In this document: piece after piece, positions 45,913 to 56,100 of the stretch
Numbering within the stretch: position 1 is the stretch's first letter
Layout of the letters: each line of letters starts with the position of its first letter
Assembly: GCA_015039365.1 (NCBI GenBank)
Contig: WION01000062.1
Coordinates: 1-64,000, forward strand
From: Amanita rubescens
Lineage: Eukaryota > Basidiomycota > Agaricomycetes > Agaricales > Amanitaceae
Length of the DNA stretch: 64,000 nt
Direction: 5' to 3'
The notes under the pieces: generated by a model
The model's input: the letters and a program-made list of their open reading frames with translations, nothing else
Told to the model about the DNA's origin: nothing
Databases searched by the model: none
Program-made: the position numbers and the translations under genes

Positions 45913-46423
45913 GTTGGTATCACTCAGACACTTCGGTTGGTCACAACTTGTGACTGAATAACATGGCCTCTATCAACACCGCACACGAGTACGGCCAAAA
46001 GCGGTGGATCGGGACGCAATGGCACGTCAATGAGTTGTTCGCTCGCGCCTCGTTCATGCCCGCCTCATCTCCACCAACCTCGTACTCCAGATGATGATAG
46101 TTACTATTATACCTACGACAGAATGTCATGGATATTGCTTGTAGAGTAGACTTGATATCGCATGTATCTCGTCCAACCAAATGGAGATAAAATGAACAAA
46201 ACCCCACAAGCGATGTGGAGAGATCGATGATCCACGTTTGATCCCGGCTAGTGCGGCAACAAAAGATCGACAACTCCATTTTGTCCACCCTGAAGACAGC
46301 ATTCGATTCCTCCATAGCACTGGATATACAAGTAAGCAAACAATGAAAACATACAACGCATATATGCAAGCAGCAGTAGTGTGTCCATCCGATGATGCGG
46401 GTAAAAAGGTAACCTTGATCTTC
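45913..46423. other. intergenic
   Basis: 5' flank of the nuclease-like gene and 3' flank of the membrane-protein gene. No coding feature supported. Confidence 0.4.
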
Positions 46424-47496
46424 CTACACTATCGAATCCGGTTTCGATACTTGTTGCCACTCGTCTACCGCCTCGTCCGGAACTCGACTCCTGGCCCCGT
46501 CGCCCGGTACGGCTCCAATCCGGCGCGTAAACTTTTGCCTGAGGACGATGACACCATATATGAGCCCGTAAGCGACACACTCGCATACGGCTATTCCTAC
46601 AATATACGCCGCCAACAAACCGCCCTCCTTTTTCGGGTTCAAAAAGCTGTATGCTGGCGGGATGGCAAAGTCAGTTCAATAATAAAGTGTAGCAAGAAGG
46701 GGGGACGTACTGTAGAAATGCTGGGTCGCGCTAGTGATATAAGCTATTCCTAAATAGCAAGCTAGAATTGCGACGTTTAGGGGGAGGTATATCCACGGTG
46801 GAGGAGGGACATTTGTTAATAGTATTTCAAATAGTACAAAAGCGGTATTGAGCGCGTGCATCGATATGTTGCTCCATGCTATGCAAATGAAACTCAGGGT
46901 CGGGACGGGAATAACACCAAACGAGGCAACGCACCGTCAAACCTCTTGCTAAACGTTGACGGTCCAGAAAGTAATGCCCAATAAACGACAGTGACGACAA
47001 TAGCTGCCGAAAGGATCGACAGCAACACGTAAAATAGTTTAAGCGTCTAATAGCTTCTTACGTGGACACAACACTCACGAAAAGTGACGACGGTGGTATA
47101 CAACCAAACGTGCAAAAACTGTAAAAACCTCGGCCACTCTCTCAACACCAACGATCCTTTTTTGAATGGGCACCAAGCGTAGATCATCGTTTGTACCCCC
47201 GAAGCGAACAAGTAGGCGCAGAGGCCTATATACGATAAGTGGGTAAAGTACGAGAAGAAGCTAACGCTGGGTGGTTAGACCTGAGCTTTGGGGGTGGTGA
47301 TGAGCGCTAACCTGTTGGCATTATGAAGATTGGTGGCTGCCCAGATGATAGCGACGATGAGAGTTAAAAGGGTGTAAAAGGCAAGGAAAAGGCGAATTGA
47401 AGCGAGGATATGATGAGAGAAGAAAGGAGAGGAGAAAAAGGAGAGATTTGGGTCAAAAGGACGAGAAATGGCAAAGGCGTGGGTGAGGAGTGGCAT
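46424..47496 (-). CDS. multi-pass membrane protein (FAR-17a/AIG1-like?)
   Basis: Five exons on the minus strand splice in phase into about 280 residues with six or seven hydrophobic segments (LFLAFYTLLTLIVAIIWAAT; FFSYFTHLSYIGLCAYLFAS; IVVTVVYWALL; ALNTAFVLFEILLTN; LPLNVAILACYLGIAYI; AYIVGIAVCECVAYGLIYGV). Conserved-looking polar positions are FFTHLSYIG and AWSNISMHALN, reminiscent of FAR-17a/AIG1-type hydrolase-like membrane proteins, with N and H residues in the right order. The family assignment is tentative; membrane location is clear. The start at 47496 is the first in-frame ATG. Confidence 0.72.
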
Positions 47497-47662
47497 GCTG
47501 GCTTCGGTCAACGCGGTTGTTTCGCCTCACCGACAAACTAGGCTATTTTGGGTGATGCGCGGATTGTACATAAATGTAAACAAACACTGTCGCTATAGTG
47601 ACTCACTTCCTGTCCGCCACCACCTCAGTCAATACTTGGATGTCGTGTTATCCCATGTTGTT
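47497..47662. other. spacer with taaatgtaaacaaaca box
   Basis: Intergenic promoter of the membrane-protein gene. It contains taaatgtaaacaaaca at 47571-47586, the same core as in the X/Y cluster. Confidence 0.4.
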
Positions 47663-48959
47663 TTAGGTTCCTTTATGTTTACGAATGATTTCATCTGTAA
47701 TGACCATGTTTTCAGCATATCGTACTTTTATAATTGAAAGACGGTTCTCACCGAGCAGTTCCGCGAAATGCGACAAATGTTCCTTTTCCATCTGCGCACT
47801 AGCTTTTGCATCATCCCACTTTAGGTCCTTAATTTCTAGAATCCGAGGCTCCGCAACGTTGATCCATATATCATTAGTGGCGAGCGGCACGAAATTCTTG
47901 TCCCCGACTATTTTGTTGCTTAGCCATCCCGTTCTTTTCATAGTAGCGAGACTTACGTGTAAGCCCCGTGCCCTTCTTGAAATACTGGGAGGCGGGTTTC
48001 TTTTGGGTTTGGCTAAGATAGGGCAAAGTTTTTCCAATCTCTACAACGACGACCTGCCCGATTCTCGGAGGCTCAACGACTACAACCGGGACAATACCTA
48101 TCTTTTGATTCTGGTAAGATGCTTCAATCAATATCTCTTCCCTGTATGGATGACGAAATGTTACCGACCCAATGGGATGAATCTGCGTAGTAGACCCGGC
48201 CTACACAAACCTTGGCCGCTGAATCAGTCATTCCTATCAAGGGCCACGGCGGTGTCTCGCGATAGTTTGGCACTGGGACAAAAGTTGTTCCAGAATGACC
48301 TGCACGGGCCTGGATGCGATCTACAATGGTCATATTCTGATATGGTGATTTAATATAAATAACTCTTACTCGATAGTTCGTCGAATCCTTCCTTCGCCAT
48401 CTGCACGGTGACCGTAGTACCTGCATTCCAGTCTAGGTTTTTTATCTCTATAGTTCTAGGAACTGCAACGTTGATGTTTATCTCAGTTGCTTTCTTTCGC
48501 GAGCTTTTCAGGGACACCGCGTGACGCGCAACTGTTCAACTGCTGTTTAGCGCTCGAGTCCCTTTTTGGTCATAGATGAACTCACGGGTGAGCCTCGTGT
48601 TTTCGGAGAAATACTGATAGGCAGGACTCTTTTGGGAGTATTCAAGATTGGATAAACCATATGCGATCTCTACAACGACCATCTTCCCACTTTCCGGAGC
48701 GTTGAGGGCTACGACAGGGAGAAAACCAAATGACTGACTCTTTGGATGAGATTTATCAACGCGTCGTTTTTTTATTGGATCACAACGAATTACTAACCTT
48801 GTAGTTATCATCCAAAAAACTTGAATATATGTAGTAGACCCAACCTATTTGGGGGGGCCAAGGTGGCGGGTTTGTAGGTGATACAACATGTGGCGCTGGC
48901 GCAGCTAGAGAAATGCCGAGAAACGCAAAGAGAAGGAGTGTATATCTGAATAAGATCAT
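47663..48959 (-). CDS. secreted two-domain protein (fused tandem duplicate)
   Basis: Spliced on the minus strand into about 323 residues. A signal peptide (MILFRYTLLLFAFLGISLAA) and a Pro-rich segment are followed by domain 1 (GWVYYIYSS; FGFLPVVALNAPESGKMVVV; EIAYGLSNLEYSQKSPAYQY; TIEIKNLDWN). A second copy follows without its own signal peptide (GRVYYADSSHW; IGIVPVVVVEPPRIGQVVVV; EIGKTLPYLSQTQKKPASQY; NDIWINVAEPRILEIKDLKW). The end of domain 1 splices into a linker ahead of domain 2 with phase kept. The single-domain relative is at 49781-50604. The family is not recognised; secretion is inferred. Confidence 0.65.
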
Positions 48960-49780
48960 TGAGTGACTTGTGGAACAAGGAATCGGAGGCCAGCTCCTGT
49001 GGGACGCAGTCAAGGGGGTCAAAGGACTGGATGCACGTTTTATAACCACTAGCCGTGTGATGTCGGCAGAGACCGACTTCATACATCAGGCGCATGGCCA
49101 TGCTGCTTATGCCCTGACGACGGTGGTCAGTTTGCTTGATCAGAGACAGGCCACTTCGGATCACCCAGAGTTTTCAGGACGAGCTAGCTCATCGTCGATT
49201 GCCAAACAAACGGCAGGACATCCTCCGCCAGTCATACCGACCACGTCATTATCCAACTTGAGCGATTGGCACTGATGATGAATCGATGACTTGACAGACC
49301 GTAGAGTATACGACGTGAGGAAAAGATGTGACGCGAAATATGCCACATTTGACGGTAGTATTTGTTTCCCGATCATCAACCGCATCTACACAACAATCAA
49401 CACAGCGTTCCCGCTAAAAAAAAAACATGCGACGCCCTGGCTCGTCCTGGGGGCCTATCGTCAGCGCGTAATAGCCGTGTGCATATCTTGTACTTTGCCC
49501 TCGCCTACCTAGTTACGATCCTCAGGCAGAGGGAGCAACGCGTTGGTATTCTCGACGACCTTTTTTCACCCTGAGTCCTCGTCGAATCTCCTTTTGCCTG
49601 ATTCATCTGATACGTTGCGGAGCCACAAATCCTGTCACAAACCGCCGAGAGTACAACATGCTGTGGTCTGGTTCCTATATCTTGTGTGAACGAATGATAA
49701 AAGTAGCGTAATTTCAAACAGCCGTAGTCCACATCATGCAATTCGAACAGCAGAACCGCTTATATTTACTCTCTCTCTCT
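48960..49780. other. spacer between secreted-family genes
   Basis: Contains the shared upstream string gaatcggaggccagctcct (about 48981), also found at 50697 before the next copy. At 49640-49740 lies a 3'-flank segment (gccgagagtacaacatgctg...) that recurs at 51460-51540. A (ct)n run lies at 49770-49785. No further gene. Confidence 0.5.
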
Positions 49781-50604
49781 CTATCCCTTCCTGTCCAGTT
49801 GCTTCGCTGTGCCACCCCCGGGCCCCGCCACATCGTTAATCAAGGCTTGGATATCTTCGTACGTCAAGTTTTCGATTGTTGGTTTCGGTTTCCTTGGGAA
49901 ACGAGTACGATAGATCTGAGCTGTAATGACCATGTTTTCAGGATATCGTGCATTAATGAAAAGCAATCCTCACTGAACACATTCTTCAAATGCTGAAGAC
50001 CATCCGGTTTCATCTGTGCACTTGCCTTTTGCTCCATATCGTAGAATAGGGCATCGATCGGTATAATTCGAGGCTTTGCAAGATTGATCCATGTATCATC
50101 GTTTAATGAGCAGAATTTATTCTTCCCAACTGTTTTGCTGCTTAGCATTTTGCTTATATTTTTGCAGTAGCAGGACTCACAGCTAAGCTCCGTCCCCTCT
50201 TTAAAAAACGTGGAGGCATGTTCCTTTTGGGTTTCTTCAAGATACGACATGCCATATGCAATCTCTACGACGATGACCCGTTTGGTCTGGAAATTCGGAG
50301 GCACGACGATTACAACTGGGAGACGGCCGGTTTTTTGTCCCTTGCAGTGGGACACTTGTCAGCACATGGTCCTTGTACGAGCGAGTCACGACACGCTACT
50401 TACCCAATTGGACGAATGAGCGTAGTAAACCCAGCCCACAGAATCATGAGCGTTTTGCTTAGTGAGGGGCCACGGTGATTCATTCTTGGGGTTTGACATT
50501 GGGTAAAAAGGTTTTGGTTCTTGTACAGGCGGTTCTTGTACAGGCGCAGCAATAGAGGCGCCGAGAAGCGCGAAGAAGAGGAGTGTGTATTGTAACGAGA
50601 TCAT
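49781..50604 (-). CDS. secreted protein, single-domain copy
   Basis: Four exons on the minus strand give about 218 residues: a signal peptide (MISLQYTLLFFALLGASIAA), a Pro-rich segment, the domain (GWVYYAHSSNW; GRLPVVIVVPPNFQTKRVIV; EIAYGMSYLEETQKEHASTF; DDTWINLAKPRIIPIDALFY) and a C-terminal tail (IENLTYEDIQALINDVAG). Intron positions match those of the fused gene at 47663-48959, proving tandem duplication. The function is unknown. Confidence 0.7.
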
Positions 50605-51549
50605 TGGTAATAGCCTTAGAACGATTAATCCAGGGGACATATTCCATGCTAGACTCCATGATTTGACTTACCGAAGTAAGAAACTTTGATTTGAGGGAAT
50701 CGGAGGCCAGCTCCTGGGACGCAGTCAAGGGAGTCGAAGGGCTGGAACCCATATTTATACCCGTTCCGCCGTCGACCGTTTGATCATTTGATGTAGGCAA
50801 GCCGAACACCGTGATACCCTCTCCTTCCATCAGAGAACCCTTGACGCTATGCGACGATCAAGCCTTGGATAGCCTTGGTCCCTTGTTGCCGCTTGCGTCC
50901 TGGCGACTGGATATTGAGAAATCCAAAGGCTGCACCGTGACGTGACCTGGGCTTGACGACAAAGAAAACGGATCCACCGAGTATGCACGCACGCCCATTT
51001 CTGCTCGCTCTATTGCCCCACCGTCGCTACGTCCTCCAAACCAACACACCCACGCTGGTTCTAGCCCCTACCAACCGTATGCCTCTTTTTTGGTGCGTTT
51101 CCAGCCATCAACCGAAGAAACAAGAACAATCTGGTCTATTGGATTATCCGGAACGTCTCGCCCGACGTCTTACAATGCCTTTTGACAATTGGGGCGGAGA
51201 CAGTTCAAGTAAGCGCTAGGAGCTACGAGTTCTCCCGCCCAGACCGAGAAACGTCGGCTTTCTCGGAGTCAGGACGACCTGGCGATGACGAACGGGATGC
51301 GAGACGGGTCATCACTCGTCGCTGCCCTTCCATCGAGTCGACAGAGCCAAGCGATCACGGAGCGAATCTTCAAGTTGACTTGTTTTTCATTAGCACCAAC
51401 TGATATCTTCTCCCATCCCCGTATAAGCGTACTATCGCATACACATCTCCTATTAGGTGCTGCCGAGAGTATAACATCCTGCGGTGGTCTGGCTCTTACA
51501 TCTTGCGTGATCGAATGATAATACTTGTAGTTGGTAACAAGCCTGTAAC
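50605..51549. other. intergenic
   Basis: Holds the duplicated 5' flank (about 50697-50745) and, near 51455-51545, the duplicated 3' flank of the secreted family. No other gene supported. Confidence 0.45.
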
Positions 51550-51850
51550 CAATCATACATGATGTCAAACGGCTGCACTCCGCCGTTTCGCTATCCGCTC
51601 TCCCCCTCCCTCGTCAATCAATTGTTGGATATCGGCTTCCGTAATGTGTGCCCATGGGGCCGGCCCATTTGGGGGTATTATAACTGTTTCTGTAATGACC
51701 ATGTTTTCAGATATCGTGCTTTAATGTCAAAGATGATATTTCTCACTGAGCATGGGAATGAATTCCTGAAGATGACCCAGTTTCATCAGTGCACTAGCCT
51801 TCGAGTGATCCCATTTCAGTTTTCCGATTTCTATAATTCGAGTGTAACGG
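51550..51850 (-). pseudogene. secreted-family 3' relic
   Basis: Minus strand gives TRIIEIGKLKWDHSKASALM, then after an intron-like gap (gtgagaaat...cattacag) VIIPPNGPAPWAHITEADIQ and QLIDEGGG, matching the last exons of the copy at 49781. Exons for the signal peptide and core are missing. Confidence 0.7.
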
Positions 51851-52200
51851 TCGATATTTCATTATCTTTTCTTTTCCTTTTCTTTTCTTTTTATTTACAA
51901 GAAGTTCCCACGCTTACATAAGGATTCCGCGGAACGACAGCGTGGGAGTAACGAGTCAGAGTATATATACTGAAGTCTATCTATGCATTCCTTAGCCTTA
52001 CGATTGTTTCTGTCGTCCATAGACTCAATCTAGTCTCATTCTCTCATTCGCGTTCGAGTCTCGAGTGTCTTAGTGATTGTGTCAGGGATCACCTCCTAAC
52101 ATAATCGTAAGGCTCTTAACACTACCACACTCGTCCGTCCGTCGTTGCCCACAACGGACGTACAAATTATTCGACGGTCACTGTGCTTGATAGCACTAGT
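51851..52200. other. intergenic, low complexity
   Basis: Pyrimidine-rich tract (ttttccttttcttttcttttt) at about 51875-51897; no gene seen. Confidence 0.35.
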
Positions 52201-52206
52201 CGCCCA

Positions 52207-52395
52207 CATCAGGGAAACGTCATATTTTGATTTGGGCCCTTTGGGGTGCTTTAGCTTTGGGTGTGGTGGCTTTGAATACTTTAGTACTTTGACTTGGCAG
52301 CCTTTGAGTATTTTAGCTTTGGAGGTCAGAATTTTGTGAACTTTGAGTCTTTGACTTTCCAACTCAGCCTTCTTTAGATGTTCCCGGCCCTGCTT
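52207..52395. repeat. CTTTGG-type degenerate minisatellite
   Basis: Irregular repetition of ctttgag/ctttggg/actttag units about 10-20 bases apart. It starts with catcagggaaacgtca (52207-52222), whose exact reverse complement begins a similar tract at 63010-63198. The Lys-rich minus-strand frame here is a translation of the repeat, not a gene. Confidence 0.65.
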
Positions 52396-52500
52396 GGCCT
52401 GAAAGCCAGGGCTTGGGCTTGTAAAAATCACAGGCTGAGCCATGAGCCCAAGCTTTAGCCGGCTCAAAGCCTGGCCCAGCGGACAGGCCTGTAGTGGCTG

Positions 52501-52552
52501 TGCTGCTCTCTTTATCTCTCTTTATCTCTCTTTATCTCTCTTTATCTCTAGC
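52501..52552. repeat. microsatellite tctctttatc
   Basis: About four to five perfect copies of the decamer tctctttatc, followed by a (ctct) tail. Confidence 0.85.
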
Positions 52553-52718
52553 TCTCTCAAATTTGCCAACACTGCAGTTTAGCTACAAAATTATGTATGT
52601 ACAGGTGGGTCAACAGCATATGGGTAGGGGTGTACGCCATCCGTCTTACGGGTACGGCCGTACAATCGACGGTGACAAGACGGTAACTGTCCACCCGTCC
52701 ACCATCCGTCACACTTGG

Positions 52719-53125
52719 TGACGAAGAAGACAGGTCTACGCGAGAGCGTGTCCACAGCATGAGCAGGTGCAATAGCTTACCTATTGCGATATGATCTTAG
52801 CACTACCCTTCGGCGTAGTAGTGATAGTAAGAGGAAGAGAATGGATTGTCCTATTCTACGATACAGGACAGGTTTATATACTAAGAGAGAACAAATATGT
52901 GTCTACATATGTGTAAGCGTATAGTATAGATGAGAAGATATGGCGTGCTAAGCACACCATAAGGTGTGATCATGAGTCTATCATGATGTCACCATGATAT
53001 CATAATGAAGTCATTATGATGTCATCTCTATGTCATACATAAAGGATGACGCGAGCGATATGAGTAACATTGATTGTAGTCAATCAGTAGTTAATCATTC
53101 TATAAATATAATTTTATATTTAACA
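52719..53125 (-). repeat. 3' LTR of the copia element
   Basis: 407 bp, tgacgaagaa...tatttaaca on the plus strand. I see no difference from the other LTR. The internal side is preceded (minus sense) by a purine-rich tract. Confidence 0.95.
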
Positions 53126-53140
53126 CACCCCTTCGCTTAG
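53126..53140 (-). other. polypurine tract
   Basis: On the minus strand ctaagcgaaggggtg directly abuts the 3' LTR, the expected place for plus-strand DNA priming. Confidence 0.65.
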
Positions 53141-53147
53141 ATATCCT

Positions 53148-56100
53148 TTATTTAAAGTCTATGATGTTCTCATCATAGAAGGGATCTATATCCGATTCTT
53201 GTTGATCAATAAGACCATCAAGAAGTTCCATCAACTTCTTGTGTGATAGACGATCAATACCATCTAATTCAAGATTTTGCCAATCAAGAATTAGTTTCGT
53301 CAAATCACGAATTTCCTCAGTCTCTAATCGATCTGGTCTTTTAATCAACGCATTTGTAGAAGTTGGATATTCTTCTAAGGAAAGTCCCAATCGTTCTCTA
53401 AAGAATTTGACCTTTTCAAAGGATAAATTCTTAGTCATGAGATCCGCATTCTGCTCGTTGGTTGGTATGTATTCGAGGACTACTTTTTTAGTCTCGATCA
53501 ACTCGCGAACGAAATGATAACGAATATCAATGTGTTTAGAACGATGTTCTTGTGCAGGATTTTGTGCCCAAAATATAGCGCCTTGGTTATCTACGCTAAG
53601 TAAGATGCTTTTAATGGGTACACCTATTTCATAAAATAAATTTTCAACCCATGCAATTTGTCTTGCAGCATCTGATAAAGATATGTATTCTGCTTCAGTC
53701 GAAGACAGAGCTACAGTCTTTTGTTTTCTACTCGTCCAAGCTACCGCACCACCTGCTAACATTAAGACATAACCGTTTATAGATCGTCGTGTATTACGAT
53801 CAGCGGCCCAGTCAGCGTCAGCGTAGGCTCTAAATTTATTATTGCCTTTGGCGCTATAAACGATTTTGACGTTTAAGGTATGAGCAATGTATTTGACTAT
53901 ATACAAGGCCTTTTGAATGTGTTCTTGGGACGGGTTTGATGAAAATTGAGACATCAAAATTACTGCATAGATTATATCAGGCCTAGTTCCTAAGGCGAGA
54001 TATAGAAGGGATCCTATTATCTGTTGATAATAAGAACGTTCCTGTGGTGTGCATTCTCCTTCATTCTTTATAGGAGCATACCCAGCAGGTAACGGTGTGC
54101 GTACAGACTTGCAATCTTCAAGTCCAAATCGCTTGACAACCTTCAAGGCATAAGGACCTTGATCTATGACTAAGAATCCTAAATCACGATTGTAATTGAC
54201 TTGGATTCGTAAATACTCTTTGATCTTTCCAAGATCACGACATTCCCACATCTCCATAAATTTCTTTTTAATGGATGTGATGGTGGAATCATCATTTCCC
54301 ATAAAGAGTATATCGTCGACATACAATATGCATATCGTGATAGTATTCTTGCCTTTACGAACGTAAACGCCAGAATCAGACAAGCATCGTTCGAAATGCA
54401 ACGATTTCAACGATTTATCAGCTTGTTTATTCCAGGCATATGATGCCTGTTTTAATCCATATATGGCTTTCCTCAGCCTATATACTTTAGATTCTTGTCC
54501 TTTTACAACGAAACCTTCTGGCTGGGCCATGTAAATATCTTCATCAAGATCGCCATATAAGAAGGCAGTTTTTACATCTAGGGCTTGTATATCCCAGTTT
54601 TCAAGCACTGATGTGGCCAGAAGTATTCGGATTGTTTCATATCTCGCTACAGGCGAGAATGTTTCGTCGTAATCTAATCCGGGACGTTGACTAAAACCTT
54701 TAGCTACGACACGAGCTTTTTTGCGTCCATCGGTTTTTAAGTCGAAAACCCAACGACATCTGATTAGGTTTCGTCCTTTTGGAAGATCAACTAACTCCCA
54801 AATATCTCTAGATTGAAGAGATTTAAATTCGTCATCCATTGCAATCTTCCATTGTTTATACAATTGAGGATTATTGGAGCGCATTTTAGATATATCTCTA
54901 TAGTCATATGGAATATTATCCACAAGGGGGACAGCCGCTTTTAGAAGAAAATGAAGGAATTCATTTCCAGATTCATTAATCATTCGGGTTAAATGATCAT
55001 GTTCTGCAGATTTTAATTCAGACTTTAAAGCGAAGATTTCTTTGAGTAGAGAGGCAGATTCATTCATTCTATCAGGGTTCCTGTCTGCTGACGGTGGATC
55101 CTGAGTCGAAGAACTCGGAGTTTTATCTTTTAACTGCTCTCGTAAAGCATCTCGCTTTTGTTGAATTTCTGCTTCTATCTGTGCAGGAGTTTTATCTCCA
55201 TATGCGTTGTCTCTTTGTACCCTTGGAACTGGAAAACGACCAGAACGGCGAGGACCTATTTGTACAGAGGGTGGACCAGGATCAGATATGATTGGTGGAG
55301 GAGGTCTAGGTCTCTGAGCAAATTCTCTAAAACGATCTCTTTGTCGTTGTTCAAATTGATCAAATTCTCGATCCGTCATAAATGGGTTTTCTATTTCATC
55401 ACGATCTCTTTGATTCAAAGAGAAGGGATTATCTTCATCCATAGGACTACGAGGCGAAGGTGGCCTAGATACATATGGTATCGGAGTTATAGGCCTAGAA
55501 GGAATAGGAGTCTCCTCTTTTATTTGCGGAGAGGGAGTACGTTTAAAGGGTTCAGGAGTTTTACGTTTCTTAAACATATCACTCATTTGACGTTTGAATT
55601 GATCTCGTAAACGAGACTGTTTATCAATTCCTTGACCCTTTTTCCAATCATCACGTTGTCTACGATAATTGTCACGTCTTTCTTGTTCTCTTTCTTCCCT
55701 TTGCCTTCGGATATCATTATCCAAAAAATCTCTTCGACGATCGGCAAATTCATCACCGTCATCATCATCGTTTGAATCATTAGAAGGGTCTGATTGCTGT
55801 CTATCAGGAGATGCACCCCTTCGATCCAAACCAGGTGAGCGTCTTCTGCTCGGAGAACGTCTACGGTTCTCTGGGAGTAAGTCATCTAAATCCAAATTTT
55901 GTGGAGGGCGGTTAGGTTCCTCTTGGGGAATCGCCTCCCAGATCGGACCAAGATCTTCAGTAATTATTTCTGCAGTCTTTCCTTTGCGCGGAAACCTGTT
56001 TTCAAAGAATGTTGCCTGGGAGGATATGACCAGTGTGTTTGTCGACGTCATGAACCTATAGCCTTTGGTTCCTGATTCATATCCTACAAAAGTGCATAAA

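Noticed and set aside
52096..52467. Lys-rich 123-codon minus-strand frame
   Set aside because: It is the translation of the CTTTGG minisatellite.
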